Positions 6,293 to 11,325 of a stretch of DNA of 22,940 nucleotides are shown here, in pieces. The translations under genes were made by a program, and so were the position numbers. The first letter of the stretch is position 1. Each line of letters begins with the position of its first letter. The notes beneath the pieces are model-generated. The model ran no database searches, was not told the origin of the DNA, and worked only from the letters and a program-made list of their open reading frames with translations. Origin of the DNA: a virus; the IMG/VR virus record IMGVR_UViG_3300030331_002161, positions 1 through 22,940 of that record, one strand, 5' to 3'.

Positions 6293-6891
6293 TAGTGACC
6301 CCATCCAGCTGCTGTTTCGTGCATTGGTTTACCATTCCAAGGCCACGCATAACTAAAGCTGCTTGTTCTTATATAACCGTCTTGTGGTACCTTGGTTATT
6401 TCTTCTGAAGTATGTATTGATTCTCTTGGAATTACCAACAATGCACTCGTATAGTCAGCCACTGTTTCATTACCAATCTTAACTACCTTGATAGATGCTT
6501 TTAGTTTTTTTGTGACTTTGTAAAAGTCAACATTTGTTTGGTCATAACCCCAGCTATCAACAAAGATATCTCCAACTTGTATTGAATCAAAGAACTCTTG
6601 CTTTTCTTTTTTCTTTTGTTCTTTGCGCTCTATCTTTAGTCTTGCAATATCTTCTAGCTTGCAGAAGTAATCCGAAATGTATTTATCCATTTGTTTTTTA
6701 TCTTGGAATCTGTAGTACCAATCGTATTTACTTCTCTTGCCACTCCAGGCAACAGCGATTAGCCTATCTTCGTTCTTCAATACTAAGACTTCATCATCTG
6801 GAATCTTAGTAAGTGTTTGTTCAGCTTTTGTGAACTCTGGGTTATCTATGTGTTCTTGTTTCCAAGAATCATAGAACTCTTTGTTACTCAT
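6292..6891 (-). CDS. Conserved phage hypothetical with GYDQTNVDFY motif
   Basis: 199 aa. The ATG at 6891 is chosen because GAAGGAAGG lies just upstream and the TATAAT promoter box lies at 6913-6918; an ATG at 6921 would be upstream of transcription start. Residues ~30-75 form a small alpha/beta unit ending in WYYRFQDKKQM. About 80-100 is a Lys/Glu helix. About 104-145 is a beta-rich module with VGDIFVDSWGYDQTNVDFYK, a motif I have seen in unannotated phage and plasmid proteins. The C-terminus has two Trp-rich loops. Function unknown. Confidence 0.7.
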   Translation of the reverse strand: MSNKEFYDSWKQEHIDNPEFTKAEQTLTKIPDDEVLVLKNEDRLIAVAWSGKRSKYDWYYRFQDKKQMDKYISDYFCKLEDIARLKIERKEQKKKEKQEFFDSIQVGDIFVDSWGYDQTNVDFYKVTKKLKASIKVVKIGNETVADYTSALLVIPRESIHTSEEITKVPQDGYIRTSSFSYAWPWNGKPMHETAAGWGH

Positions 6892-6912
6892 TGTTTTCCT
6901 TCCTTCTCTTTT

Positions 6913-6941
6913 ATTATACATACTCTGTGTAATATGGTAAC
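6913..6941 (-). promoter_or_regulatory. Early promoter with tandem (G/A)TTAC boxes
   Basis: Read on the minus strand: GTTAC (6941-6937), ATTAC (6933-6929), ten bases, then TATAAT (6918-6913). Transcription would start near 6906, giving a leader of about 15 bases with a ribosome site before the ATG at 6891. The same arrangement precedes two other early genes (see 7954-7982 and 9126-9157). Confidence 0.5.
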
Positions 6942-6957
6942 ACTTTTATAAACTTTT

Positions 6958-7233
6958 TTAAACAAGGCCCGAACCTCCATTACAGTATTGACTGTTGCCG
7001 TGTGAACTAAAGCACTCTTCATGTGGCTGTTCGTAAATTAAGTAATGTAAATCAAGTGCTGTTAGTGGTTCTTCATTTGATGGGAATGAAATGTTTTCTA
7101 TCTCTGCTCTTGCCTCGTGCAGTGCTGGCATTCCAATATCTTTGCAATCTTGTGATACATACATGAATGGTGGATTCATAACTCCGTTTGCATCCGAATC
7201 AAATTTGCTGTATGAATCTCTGTGCAATCCCAT
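6958..7233 (-). CDS. Small hypothetical early protein
   Basis: 91 aa. Its ATG shares one base with the TAA of the upstream Cys/His/Asp protein gene, so it is coupled to it. The sequence is polar and acidic with Cys at about 30, 74 and 83 and several His. Segments such as GVMNPPFMYVSQDCKDIGMP and TALDLHYLIYEQPHEECFS show no pattern I know. It ends with a Gly-rich tail. Possibly a partner of the upstream protein. Confidence 0.6.
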   Translation of the reverse strand: MGLHRDSYSKFDSDANGVMNPPFMYVSQDCKDIGMPALHEARAEIENISFPSNEEPLTALDLHYLIYEQPHEECFSSHGNSQYCNGGSGLV

Positions 7234-7733
7234 TATGATGCAGCCTCATTTATTTTTTCTAGCTTTTCCCAATGTGGCTCAAAAGTTGGCCAGTAATAAT
7301 TTCTTATGTAATCTGCATGGTTCTCAAATCCTGGGAATCTTTTTTGAAACTCCTCCTCGGATAACATCCATTGTTCTTTTGCTAATTCAAATGGCTCATG
7401 TGTTTCGTTCTTGAATGTCCATTGATTAAGTTCCTTGATTGTATATTCTTTATAAACATACTTACCTTCTGTAAGCACGTGTGTTTTCTTTACGTACTCA
7501 TCAAAGTCCATACCGTCAACAACACCATCAACAGAACCATCAATTTGTTTTGCGCTGATGCTGTCATCAAAGACTTTGTTTGTCTTTGTGTTTCTTAGAA
7601 AAGCATGGCCACCATAATGTTTACCACCCTTGAAAATATCTCTAAGCGCATGGACCACGACCCAATCTTTTTCTTCTGGCCACTTGTCATGGATTGCATT
7701 CCAAGCTGCTGGATAACAGTTACCTGCACCCAT
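7233..7733 (-). CDS. Putative papain-like Cys/His/Asp protein
   Basis: 166 aa, ATG overlapping the preceding TAA by one base. The first ~60 residues read like a compact papain/NlpC-type core. A Cys sits at the N-terminus of a helix (GNC6YPAAWNAIHDKW), a strand follows (WVVVHALRD), then GGH43AFLRN and VFD56D57S. The Cys, His and Asp occur in the order and local context of a catalytic triad. The rest is an acidic helical C-terminal half rich in Trp and Glu with no known domain. Possible activities are protease, amidase, deamidase or transglutaminase acting in the infected cell. Inactive binding versions also exist. No signal peptide, so it acts in the cytoplasm. Confidence 0.55.
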   Translation of the reverse strand: MGAGNCYPAAWNAIHDKWPEEKDWVVVHALRDIFKGGKHYGGHAFLRNTKTNKVFDDSISAKQIDGSVDGVVDGMDFDEYVKKTHVLTEGKYVYKEYTIKELNQWTFKNETHEPFELAKEQWMLSEEEFQKRFPGFENHADYIRNYYWPTFEPHWEKLEKINEAAS

Positions 7734-7924
7734 TAGGCATCATCCTTTACGAGATTTTCTCTATCTTGTATATAGCCAACTGCATTACCATTAGAATCGT
7801 AAAGCCTCACGTTGTCCTTAGTTTTAATTTCTGGTAGATACTTTTTAATTATCTTTTCAACTTCAAATATTCTGTCATCACCAAAAGAATCATTATCAGT
7901 TTCAATAACAATTTTTATTATCAT
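7733..7924 (-). CDS. Small conserved phage protein, DSNGN-VG type
   Basis: 63 aa. GGAAGG lies six bases before the ATG at 7924. The pattern, a starting strand IKIVIETDNDSF, a middle helix EVEKIIKKYLPEI and a closing LYDSNGNAVGYI, is one I associate with a widespread but uncharacterised group of small phage proteins ending in D-x-N-G-N-x-V-G. It is likely a compact beta-alpha-beta fold. It is the first gene after an internal early promoter (7954-7982) and is coupled to the Cys/His/Asp gene. Confidence 0.65.
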   Translation of the reverse strand: MIIKIVIETDNDSFGDDRIFEVEKIIKKYLPEIKTKDNVRLYDSNGNAVGYIQDRENLVKDDA

Positions 7925-7953
7925 TCTTTACCTTCCTTTACTATCACATAACC

Positions 7954-7982
7954 ATTGTACACATTTATGTAACTTATGTAAT
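7954..7982 (-). promoter_or_regulatory. Early promoter with tandem (A/G)TTAC boxes
   Basis: On the minus strand: ATTAC (7982-7978), GTTAC (7973-7969), nine bases, then TACAAT (7959-7954). It lies in the 79-base gap before the gene starting at 7924. The design repeats that of the promoters at 6913-6941 and 9126-9157. Confidence 0.45.
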
Positions 7983-8003
7983 CATTTTTTATATTATTTT
8001 TTT

Positions 8004-8336
8004 TCATGCTGCAACTTCCATGGCTGGCATCTTTTCTACTTGTAAATAGAAATCCAAATCATAATCGTTGTGTACATATTTTCTTTGTGCTGTTGTGTAC
8101 ATCCCAGAATCTCTACCATCGTAATTTTTTAAATAACTTTTAGTAGTATATTTTTCTATCATGATTGGTCTTTTGTAAACATCTATTTCATCCCAGAATT
8201 TTTTTAATTCTTCTACGGTGCCTTCCTTTGACCATTCACCATTTGTCTTAGTAAATCCCCATTTTTCCAAATAGGATTTTTTCTTACTGCCTAACACTGG
8301 CTTGACTACAACCAGCTTTGCAATCTCTTTTGTCAT
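8004..8336 (-). CDS. Hypothetical early protein
   Basis: 110 aa. AAGGAAGG precedes the ATG by about ten bases. The protein is basic, with Lys-rich N-terminus (VVVKPVLGSKKKSYLEKWGF), a central EELKKFWDEIDVYKRP segment and several Tyr (YLKNYDGRDSGMYTTAQRKY). It ends with MEVAA. Probably a single alpha/beta domain. No motif recognised. Confidence 0.6.
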   Translation of the reverse strand: MTKEIAKLVVVKPVLGSKKKSYLEKWGFTKTNGEWSKEGTVEELKKFWDEIDVYKRPIMIEKYTTKSYLKNYDGRDSGMYTTAQRKYVHNDYDLDFYLQVEKMPAMEVAA

Positions 8337-8364
8337 TTTATTTTTTCCTTCCTTACTTTATTTT

Positions 8365-8505
8365 TTATTTAGCGCCTTGACTGGCATCTATCTCATTCTT
8401 GAATTTCATCGTGTCACGTTCTGGGCCAGTGATTTGGTACACGTCACGTTTGACCTCATTACCAAATATATCAACCCAAACAATTTCTTCTTTTGTATTT
8501 TTCAT
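8365..8505 (-). CDS. 46-aa hypothetical protein
   Basis: The ATG at 8505 follows a GGGGGTGA ribosome site and lies ten bases after the P-loop gene stop. The product is polar (TKEEIVWVDIFGNEVKRDVY, then GPERDTMKFKNEIDASQGAK). The short strand-turn-strand start IVWVDIFGNEVKR resembles small phage proteins of unknown role. Good coding context on both sides. Confidence 0.55.
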   Translation of the reverse strand: MKNTKEEIVWVDIFGNEVKRDVYQITGPERDTMKFKNEIDASQGAK

Positions 8506-8515
8506 TTCACCCCCT

Positions 8516-9118
8516 TCATTTTCTCATTAACTTACTTACTGAATACCCAATAACTTTTCTAATGAATTTAGATTTTACTGATTCATAACCCGATATTATT
8601 TCTAATTCAATGGCGCCAGCTGCTGCCATGAATTTGAGATTTTCTGCAGTTGCTACAGTACCGGCATAATCAAGGGCTACAACAGACAACCTCATGGCCC
8701 TGCTGCTTGTTCTATTTCTTCTGTAAACATTTAGTAAGCAACTAGCCAATGAGTTTTCAACATAAACAAATTTAACGGCCAGACCAGCAGCCAGACCATT
8801 CTTAATATGATTCTGTACCTTGGCCCAGTCTTTACCCCTATTATCAAATAAAACTGAATCGGCTTTATATCTTGCTAAAAATGTTTCGGGGTCATTGAAA
8901 TAATTGGCTAGTAAATCTTTACTTAACTGGCTGGCTGACGGGTGCAGCTGCTCATTAGTTTTGGCATCTAAATCATTAAATGAATTTAGGGCCAGCTTAA
9001 TCTTATCTGGGTCAATCACAAAAGAATTGTCACGGGCTGCAATTTTTGCTGCATGCCTTGATTTCCCAGAGCCAGATGCACCGATAATAAATGTAATTTG
9101 TTTTTGTTCAATTTTCAT
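8516..9118 (-). CDS. P-loop kinase, zeta-toxin/polynucleotide-kinase-like
   Basis: 200 aa from the ATG at 9118. ATGs at 9127 and 9136 in the same frame are upstream of, or inside, the TATAAT at 9126-9131, so 9118 is preferred and would be leaderless. Walker A is G13-A-S-G-S-G-K19-S20 after the strand ITFIIG. FVIDPDKIKLAL (about 34-45) matches the Asp-containing second strand of zeta-toxin and polynucleotide-kinase folds. The Arg-rich YRRNRTSSRAMR is in the place of a lid. The substrate could be a nucleic-acid 5' end, a nucleotide or a nucleotide sugar. Three hand-counted 60-base rows gave about 40-43% G+C against about 30% in one neighbouring row, hinting at recent acquisition. First substantial gene of the early block. 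Confidence 0.75.
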   Translation of the reverse strand: MKIEQKQITFIIGASGSGKSRHAAKIAARDNSFVIDPDKIKLALNSFNDLDAKTNEQLHPSASQLSKDLLANYFNDPETFLARYKADSVLFDNRGKDWAKVQNHIKNGLAAGLAVKFVYVENSLASCLLNVYRRNRTSSRAMRLSVVALDYAGTVATAENLKFMAAAGAIELEIISGYESVKSKFIRKVIGYSVSKLMRK

Positions 9119-9125
9119 ATAATTC

Positions 9126-9157
9126 ATTATAGGCATACTTTTGTAACTAATGGTAAC
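9126..9157 (-). promoter_or_regulatory. Main early promoter with tandem GTTAC boxes and leaderless start
   Basis: On the minus strand: GTTAC (9157-9153), GTTAC (9147-9143), eleven bases, TATAAT (9131-9126), seven bases, ATG (9118). Two further GTTAC copies lie upstream at 9187-9183 and 9213-9209. There is no ribosome site before the ATG, which fits a leaderless message. Confidence 0.5.
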
Positions 9158-9527
9158 AATTTATAAAAAATATTATTTTTCTGTAACCTTCTATATTTCT
9201 TGCAGTCTGTAACTTTTGTACCCTTCATATATAAATTACTAGCGACAAGTTTTATAATTTTTAATCTATCTATCCGTTACAAATTAGGCCATGCCATATT
9301 CATTTTTAAAAAAAATATAGGGGTATTTTTGCAGATGTTTTTATATGTAGTGAAACAAGGCTTTTATTTCTAAAAGGCTTATTTTATTGACCTGCTTGCG
9401 CAACATAATATATGTTATAGGACAAACAAACGGGAATGTAAATTTGCCTGGGGTCTATTCGTATTCGTAACAACATATTGTGTTATTGCCAATTTAATAC
9501 TATATAATGTGTATCTGTAAAGATATA
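9137..9527. other. Non-coding control region with GTTAC repeats and palindromes
   Basis: No convincing gene on either strand. It contains four minus-strand GTTAC copies (9143-9213), and a small GNRA-loop hairpin on the minus strand (CTTTTA-GAAA-TAAAAG near 9360-9376). There is a dyad AACATA-ATA-TATGTT (9402-9416) and the 15-base perfect palindrome at 9521-9535 at its right edge. A 21-codon minus-strand frame at 9341-9406 is preceded by TATAAC-N7-ATG but is too short to claim. Long A/T runs are frequent. The region looks like a regulatory hub or an origin. Confidence 0.4.
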
Positions 9528-9535
9528 CTATATCT
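9521..9535. repeat. Perfect palindrome AGATATA-C-TATATCT
   Basis: Seven-base arms around a single C. A further TATCT (9513-9517) upstream pairs with the left AGATA, giving three half-sites in about 23 bases. This is the look of an operator for a dimeric repressor. It overlaps the 3' end of the 39-aa minus-strand frame. Confidence 0.35.
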
Positions 9536-9647
9536 TGTGTTTGTTAATTGTTTTTGTAGATAAACTACACATATTAGGAGAACTATCACAATAAAAGTTA
9601 GTGTCATTTATTGATTTAAGTTTTCTTTTACATTCTTTGCATCTCAT
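9528..9647 (-). CDS. Possible 39-aa Zn-knuckle protein
   Basis: The reading frame opens MRCKECKRKLKSINDTNFYC and has C3-x2-C6, C20 and C27, a plausible zinc ribbon with a short basic tail (TKTINKHKI). There is no ribosome site. A TATAAA box at 9660-9665 would give a leader of only a few bases. Composition is that of a real small phage Zn protein, but the frame stands alone in a non-coding region, so it may be chance. Confidence 0.4.
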   Translation of the reverse strand: MRCKECKRKLKSINDTNFYCDSSPNMCSLSTKTINKHKI

Positions 9648-9738
9648 TAATAATGTAATTTTATAGAGGGTCATTTTGAATATAACGGGCTATTTTTTTT
9701 TATATTTTAAATTATGAACTAGGATGTTTTGCTAGACC

Positions 9739-9804
9739 TTGGGTACCTTACTTGTCTTTCTAGTTGGTCATGCTGGCTGCATGGTAAGGCTTTTGTACTC
9801 CCGA
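9739..9804. ncRNA. Candidate structured RNA (three-tier hairpin)
   Basis: Three complementary segments nest in register. GGGTAC (9741-9746) pairs with GTAC-T-CCC (9795-9802). CTTAC (9747-9751) pairs with GTAAG (9784-9788). CATGC (9769-9773) pairs with GCATG (9779-9783) around TGGCT. The inner two 3' strands are contiguous. A T-T/G-A pair extends the base. An alternative stem CTAGA (9732-9736)/TCTAG (9759-9763) is mutually exclusive with part of it. It is more G+C-rich than its surroundings and lies outside any gene. Strand is undetermined, and no T-run follows on either strand, so it is not a simple terminator. A tRNA was considered and rejected (no T-arm). Confidence 0.35.
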
Positions 9805-9898
9805 TGTCCCCTTTACCTGTATCTAACTACTATCTCCATGTTGTTTGCGATTAAACTCTACTAGAAAATTTCCTAACTTACAATTCAAAGAAAAAAAA

Positions 9899-10072
9899 TT
9901 AATACTCTATCCAGACACGAGAGCTGCGCTGTATCTTATGTTGATGACACATATCCTTAATAGAGTTTTGTTTGGTCCACCATAACTTGTCCAACATACT
10001 TACAGCCTCTTCCTCACTGTCTGCCTCAATGATATATTCCGTTGTTGTGGTATCTCTAAATTTGTATTTCAT
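9899..10072 (-). CDS. 57-aa hypothetical protein
   Basis: A clear small gene. MKYKFRDTTTTEYIIEADSE is strand-turn-strand, then EEEAVSMLDKLWWTKQ is an amphipathic helix, with a His/Cys stretch (DMCHQHKIQRSS) and a final strand RVWIEY. The pattern looks like the small beta-alpha-beta phage proteins whose helix begins S-x-E-E-A. Its leader is odd: the nearest ribosome-like sequence GGGAG is separated from the ATG by an A/T palindrome (10073-10089). Its stop is followed by a run of eight T on the minus strand, possibly a termination signal. Confidence 0.6.
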   Translation of the reverse strand: MKYKFRDTTTTEYIIEADSEEEAVSMLDKLWWTKQNSIKDMCHQHKIQRSSRVWIEY

Positions 10073-10089
10073 AAAAAAAATTTTTTTTT
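10073..10089. repeat. A8T9 tract in the leader of the 57-aa gene
   Basis: Eight A followed by nine T on the plus strand, directly upstream of the minus-strand ATG at 10072. In the minus-strand RNA the A-run and U-run can fold back and would lie between GGGAG and the AUG. It may also be an intrinsically bent DNA site. Confidence 0.5.
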
Positions 10090-10294
10090 ACTCCCGGGGT
10101 TTTTGTTTTGTTTCATCAACATACTTACCTTTAATTCTAGGATAAGATTTAGGTTTGTGTTTATAACAATATTTGTATTTATTATATTGGGATAAAATAG
10201 TAGTGCATGCAGAATCAACGCAGGTCCGATTCTTTTGGTACTGCGCATTCCTTCTGGAATTAGGGTACTTGTGACCCGATATGTATTCTGGCAT
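10088..10294 (-). CDS. 68-aa Cys/His zinc-binding protein, actinophage-like
   Basis: The core CVDSACTTILSQYNKYKYCYKH has C25, C30, C43 and H45 in a zinc-ribbon arrangement, followed by a basic tail (KPKSYPRIKGKYVDETKQKP). The C...L-S-x-Y-N...C-x-x-H pattern is one I associate with small Zn modules in actinobacterial and actinophage proteins. The ATG at 10294 is preceded at six bases by TATAAT and lacks a ribosome site, so the mRNA is probably leaderless. A longer overlapping frame on the same strand (10069-10320) is rejected as a shadow. Probably DNA binding; it is the gene nearest the late promoter and so a candidate switch protein. Confidence 0.55.
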   Translation of the reverse strand: MPEYISGHKYPNSRRNAQYQKNRTCVDSACTTILSQYNKYKYCYKHKPKSYPRIKGKYVDETKQKPRE

Positions 10295-10297
10295 AAT
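10269..10297 (+). promoter_or_regulatory. Putative late promoter TTGTGA-N17-CATAAT
   Basis: TTGTGA (10269-10274) and CATAAT (10292-10297) are separated by 17 bases. A start near 10304 would give a leader of about 16 bases containing AGGAG (10310-10314) before the ATG at 10320. It would drive the small basic-protein array and head genes. It overlaps the start of the divergent 68-aa gene. Confidence 0.45.
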
Positions 10298-10300
10298 ATT

Positions 10301-10306
10301 ATTATA
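10301..10306 (-). promoter_or_regulatory. -10 box of the divergent minus-strand promoter
   Basis: TATAAT on the minus strand, six bases before the ATG of the 68-aa gene. No good -35 is visible. It sits within a few bases of the presumed plus-strand transcription start, so the two promoters probably exclude each other. Confidence 0.4.
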
Positions 10307-10319
10307 GATAGGAGAAACA

Positions 10320-10373
10320 ATGGCTTACGGCAAAAAAATGCGAAAAGGCAAAAAGAAAAAAAGAAGATACTAA
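10320..10373 (+). CDS. 17-aa ultra-basic peptide (MAYGKKMRKGKKKKRRY)
   Basis: Ten of seventeen residues are Lys or Arg. AGGAG at 10310-10314 lies five bases before the ATG. The stop overlaps the next ATG (TAATG). It is the first gene after the putative late promoter and the first of a chain of small proteins. With that charge it must bind nucleic acid or acidic proteins; packaging, virion-DNA or scaffold-neutralising roles are possible. The coupling and the good ribosome site make it likely to be translated. Confidence 0.5.
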   Translation: MAYGKKMRKGKKKKRRY

Positions 10374-10630
10374 TGGCTGAATATCAAGGCATGAAGGTTA
10401 AGCTAAATAGTCCTACGGCTATTAGAAAAGGCGAACCAGGTTACGGAAGAAAATCTAAAAAGGTATTTGTTATGAGTAATGGCAAAGTCAAGAAGGTTAT
10501 GTTCGGTGACCCTAACATGCCAGTTAGGAAAAATAATCCTAAAGCCAGGGCATCATTTCGTGCCAGGCATAAATGCAGTACAGCTAAAGATAAAACTACA
10601 GCTAGATATTGGGCCTGTAGGGATTGGTAA
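10373..10630 (+). CDS. Small basic protein, DUF5872-like (ARYWACRDW C-terminus)
   Basis: 85 aa from the ATG at 10373 (the open frame extends further upstream, but TAATG coupling and the ATG favour this start). The central part reads SKKVFVMSNGKVKKVMFGDP, then NMPVRKNNPKARASFRARHK, then C-S-T-A-K-D-K-T-T-A-R-Y-W-A-C-R-D-W. That order (K-V-x-F-G-D-P, F-R-A-R-H-x-C, K-x-x-A-R-Y-W-x-C) is a widely distributed signature in marine tailed phages that I associate with DUF5872. Two Cys and one His may bind zinc. Function unknown; its gene usually lies near packaging or head genes. Confidence 0.7.
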   Translation: MAEYQGMKVKLNSPTAIRKGEPGYGRKSKKVFVMSNGKVKKVMFGDPNMPVRKNNPKARASFRARHKCSTAKDKTTARYWACRDW

Positions 10631-10639
10631 AGGAGGAAT

Positions 10640-10756
10640 ATGCCAAAAGGTAAGAAGGGTTATTCTCAAAAGCAAATGAAGATTGCAAGAATAGCACCAC
10701 CAAGAAATAAAATAACTGCTGCTGATTTCGCAGCTCTTAGAAAGAAGAAAAAATAA
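10640..10756 (+). CDS. 38-aa basic small protein
   Basis: AAAGGAGG (10629-10636) precedes the ATG, a strong ribosome site. The sequence begins MPKGKKGYSQKQMKIARIAP and ends ITAADFAALRKKKK. Basic ends flank a short helix. The TAA shares one base with the next ATG. Part of the small basic-protein array. No function known. Confidence 0.6.
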   Translation: MPKGKKGYSQKQMKIARIAPPRNKITAADFAALRKKKK

Positions 10757-10929
10757 TGAAGGTAAAAGGTGTAGATATTTCTACGTTGACTAAAAGACAA
10801 CAAGAAACTATGAAAAGACACGCAAAGCATCATACAAAAAAACACATGGAACACATGAAGAAGAGTATGAAAAAAGGCGCAACATTTACCGAGGCACATA
10901 AACGTGCGATAAAAGCTGTAGGTAAATAA
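10756..10929 (+). CDS. 57-aa Lys/His/Met-rich small protein
   Basis: The opening VKGVDISTLTKRQQETMKRH, then a stretch of Lys, His and Met (HHTKKHMEHMKKSMKKGATF) and TEAHKRAIKAVGK form a pattern I have seen in marine-phage proteins of about this size near terminase genes. It is probably two helices. The His/Met content could bind metal. Both ends overlap neighbours by one base (TAATG). Confidence 0.65.
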   Translation: MKVKGVDISTLTKRQQETMKRHAKHHTKKHMEHMKKSMKKGATFTEAHKRAIKAVGK

Positions 10930-10985
10930 TGGGTGGACCAGATTTGTCAGTAGAATATGCTTTGGCCAAACAAGAAGAAGAGTAA
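10929..10985 (+). CDS. 18-aa acidic micro-ORF
   Basis: MGGPDLSVEYALAKQEEE. The ATG overlaps the preceding TAA and its TAA overlaps the next ATG, so the translation chain is unbroken. Acidic, unlike its neighbours. It may be a coupling ORF that carries ribosomes across the gap, or a real micropeptide. Confidence 0.4.
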   Translation: MGGPDLSVEYALAKQEEE

Positions 10986-11107
10986 TGGCTAAGAGAGTAA
11001 GTTGGATGTTTGGTGGCAAAAGATATTATGGTACTCTAATAAGAGAAACTAAGACACATAAATTTGCTAGAACAGCAAACGGAAAAGTAAAGAAGATAAA
11101 AAAATAA
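10985..11107 (+). CDS. 40-aa basic small protein
   Basis: The sequence starts MAKRVSWMFGGKRYYGTLIR and continues with ETKTHKFARTANGKVKKIKK, a likely three-strand beta hairpin module with a Lys-rich tail. One-base TAATG overlaps at both ends. Not recognised beyond resemblance to other basic proteins in the array. Confidence 0.6.
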   Translation: MAKRVSWMFGGKRYYGTLIRETKTHKFARTANGKVKKIKK

Positions 11108-11325
11108 TGGCAGCAAAAATACCAGCAAGTGCAAACGCAGCACTTATCAAGAAGGCTAAATCAAGTGGCATATCTCTATCTACTTTAAAAAAAGTATATC
11201 GTAGAGGACAAGCTGCATATCTTAGTTCTGGTTCACGACCAGGTGTAAGTATGGGTGCTTGGTCTATGGGTAGGGTAAATAGTTTTATACGTGGCTCTAA
11301 AAAACATGACACTGATTTGCGATAA
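11107..11325 (+). CDS. Small protein with RRGQAAYLSSGSRPG / RVNSFI motif
   Basis: 72 aa, ATG overlapping the preceding TAA. The pattern KKVYRRGQAAYLSSGSRPGV, then SMGAWSMGRVNSFIRGSKKH and D-x-D-L matches a common group of phage proteins and larger phage polyproteins that I associate with DUF5824. In them, R-G-x-x-A-W/Y-x-x-G-x-R-P-G is followed by A-x-x-R-V-N-S-F. A role in head/DNA interaction has been guessed but is not established. The strong resemblance makes it a certain gene. Confidence 0.75.
   Translation: MAAKIPASANAALIKKAKSSGISLSTLKKVYRRGQAAYLSSGSRPGVSMGAWSMGRVNSFIRGSKKHDTDLR

Noticed and set aside
9341-9406. 21-codon minus-strand frame with TATAAC-N7-ATG
   Set aside because: Too short, no motif, no ribosome site; the box overlaps a palindrome and may be chance in AT-rich DNA.
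9574-9683. GGAG-like ribosome site on the plus strand near 9577
   Set aside because: No ATG/GTG/TTG at a suitable distance; the only downstream GTG frame has 21 codons and is antisense to the 39-aa frame.
9720-9830. Possible tRNA or tRNA-like molecule (a TAGTTGGTCA D-loop-like stretch)
   Set aside because: No T-arm GGTTCGAxTCC on either strand and no seven-base acceptor pair in register; kept only as a candidate structured RNA.
10069-10320. 83-codon minus-strand frame overlapping the 68-aa Zn protein
   Set aside because: Different frame from the 68-aa protein, no ribosome site, no recognisable pattern; the 68-aa frame has a Zn signature and a -10 box placed at its ATG.
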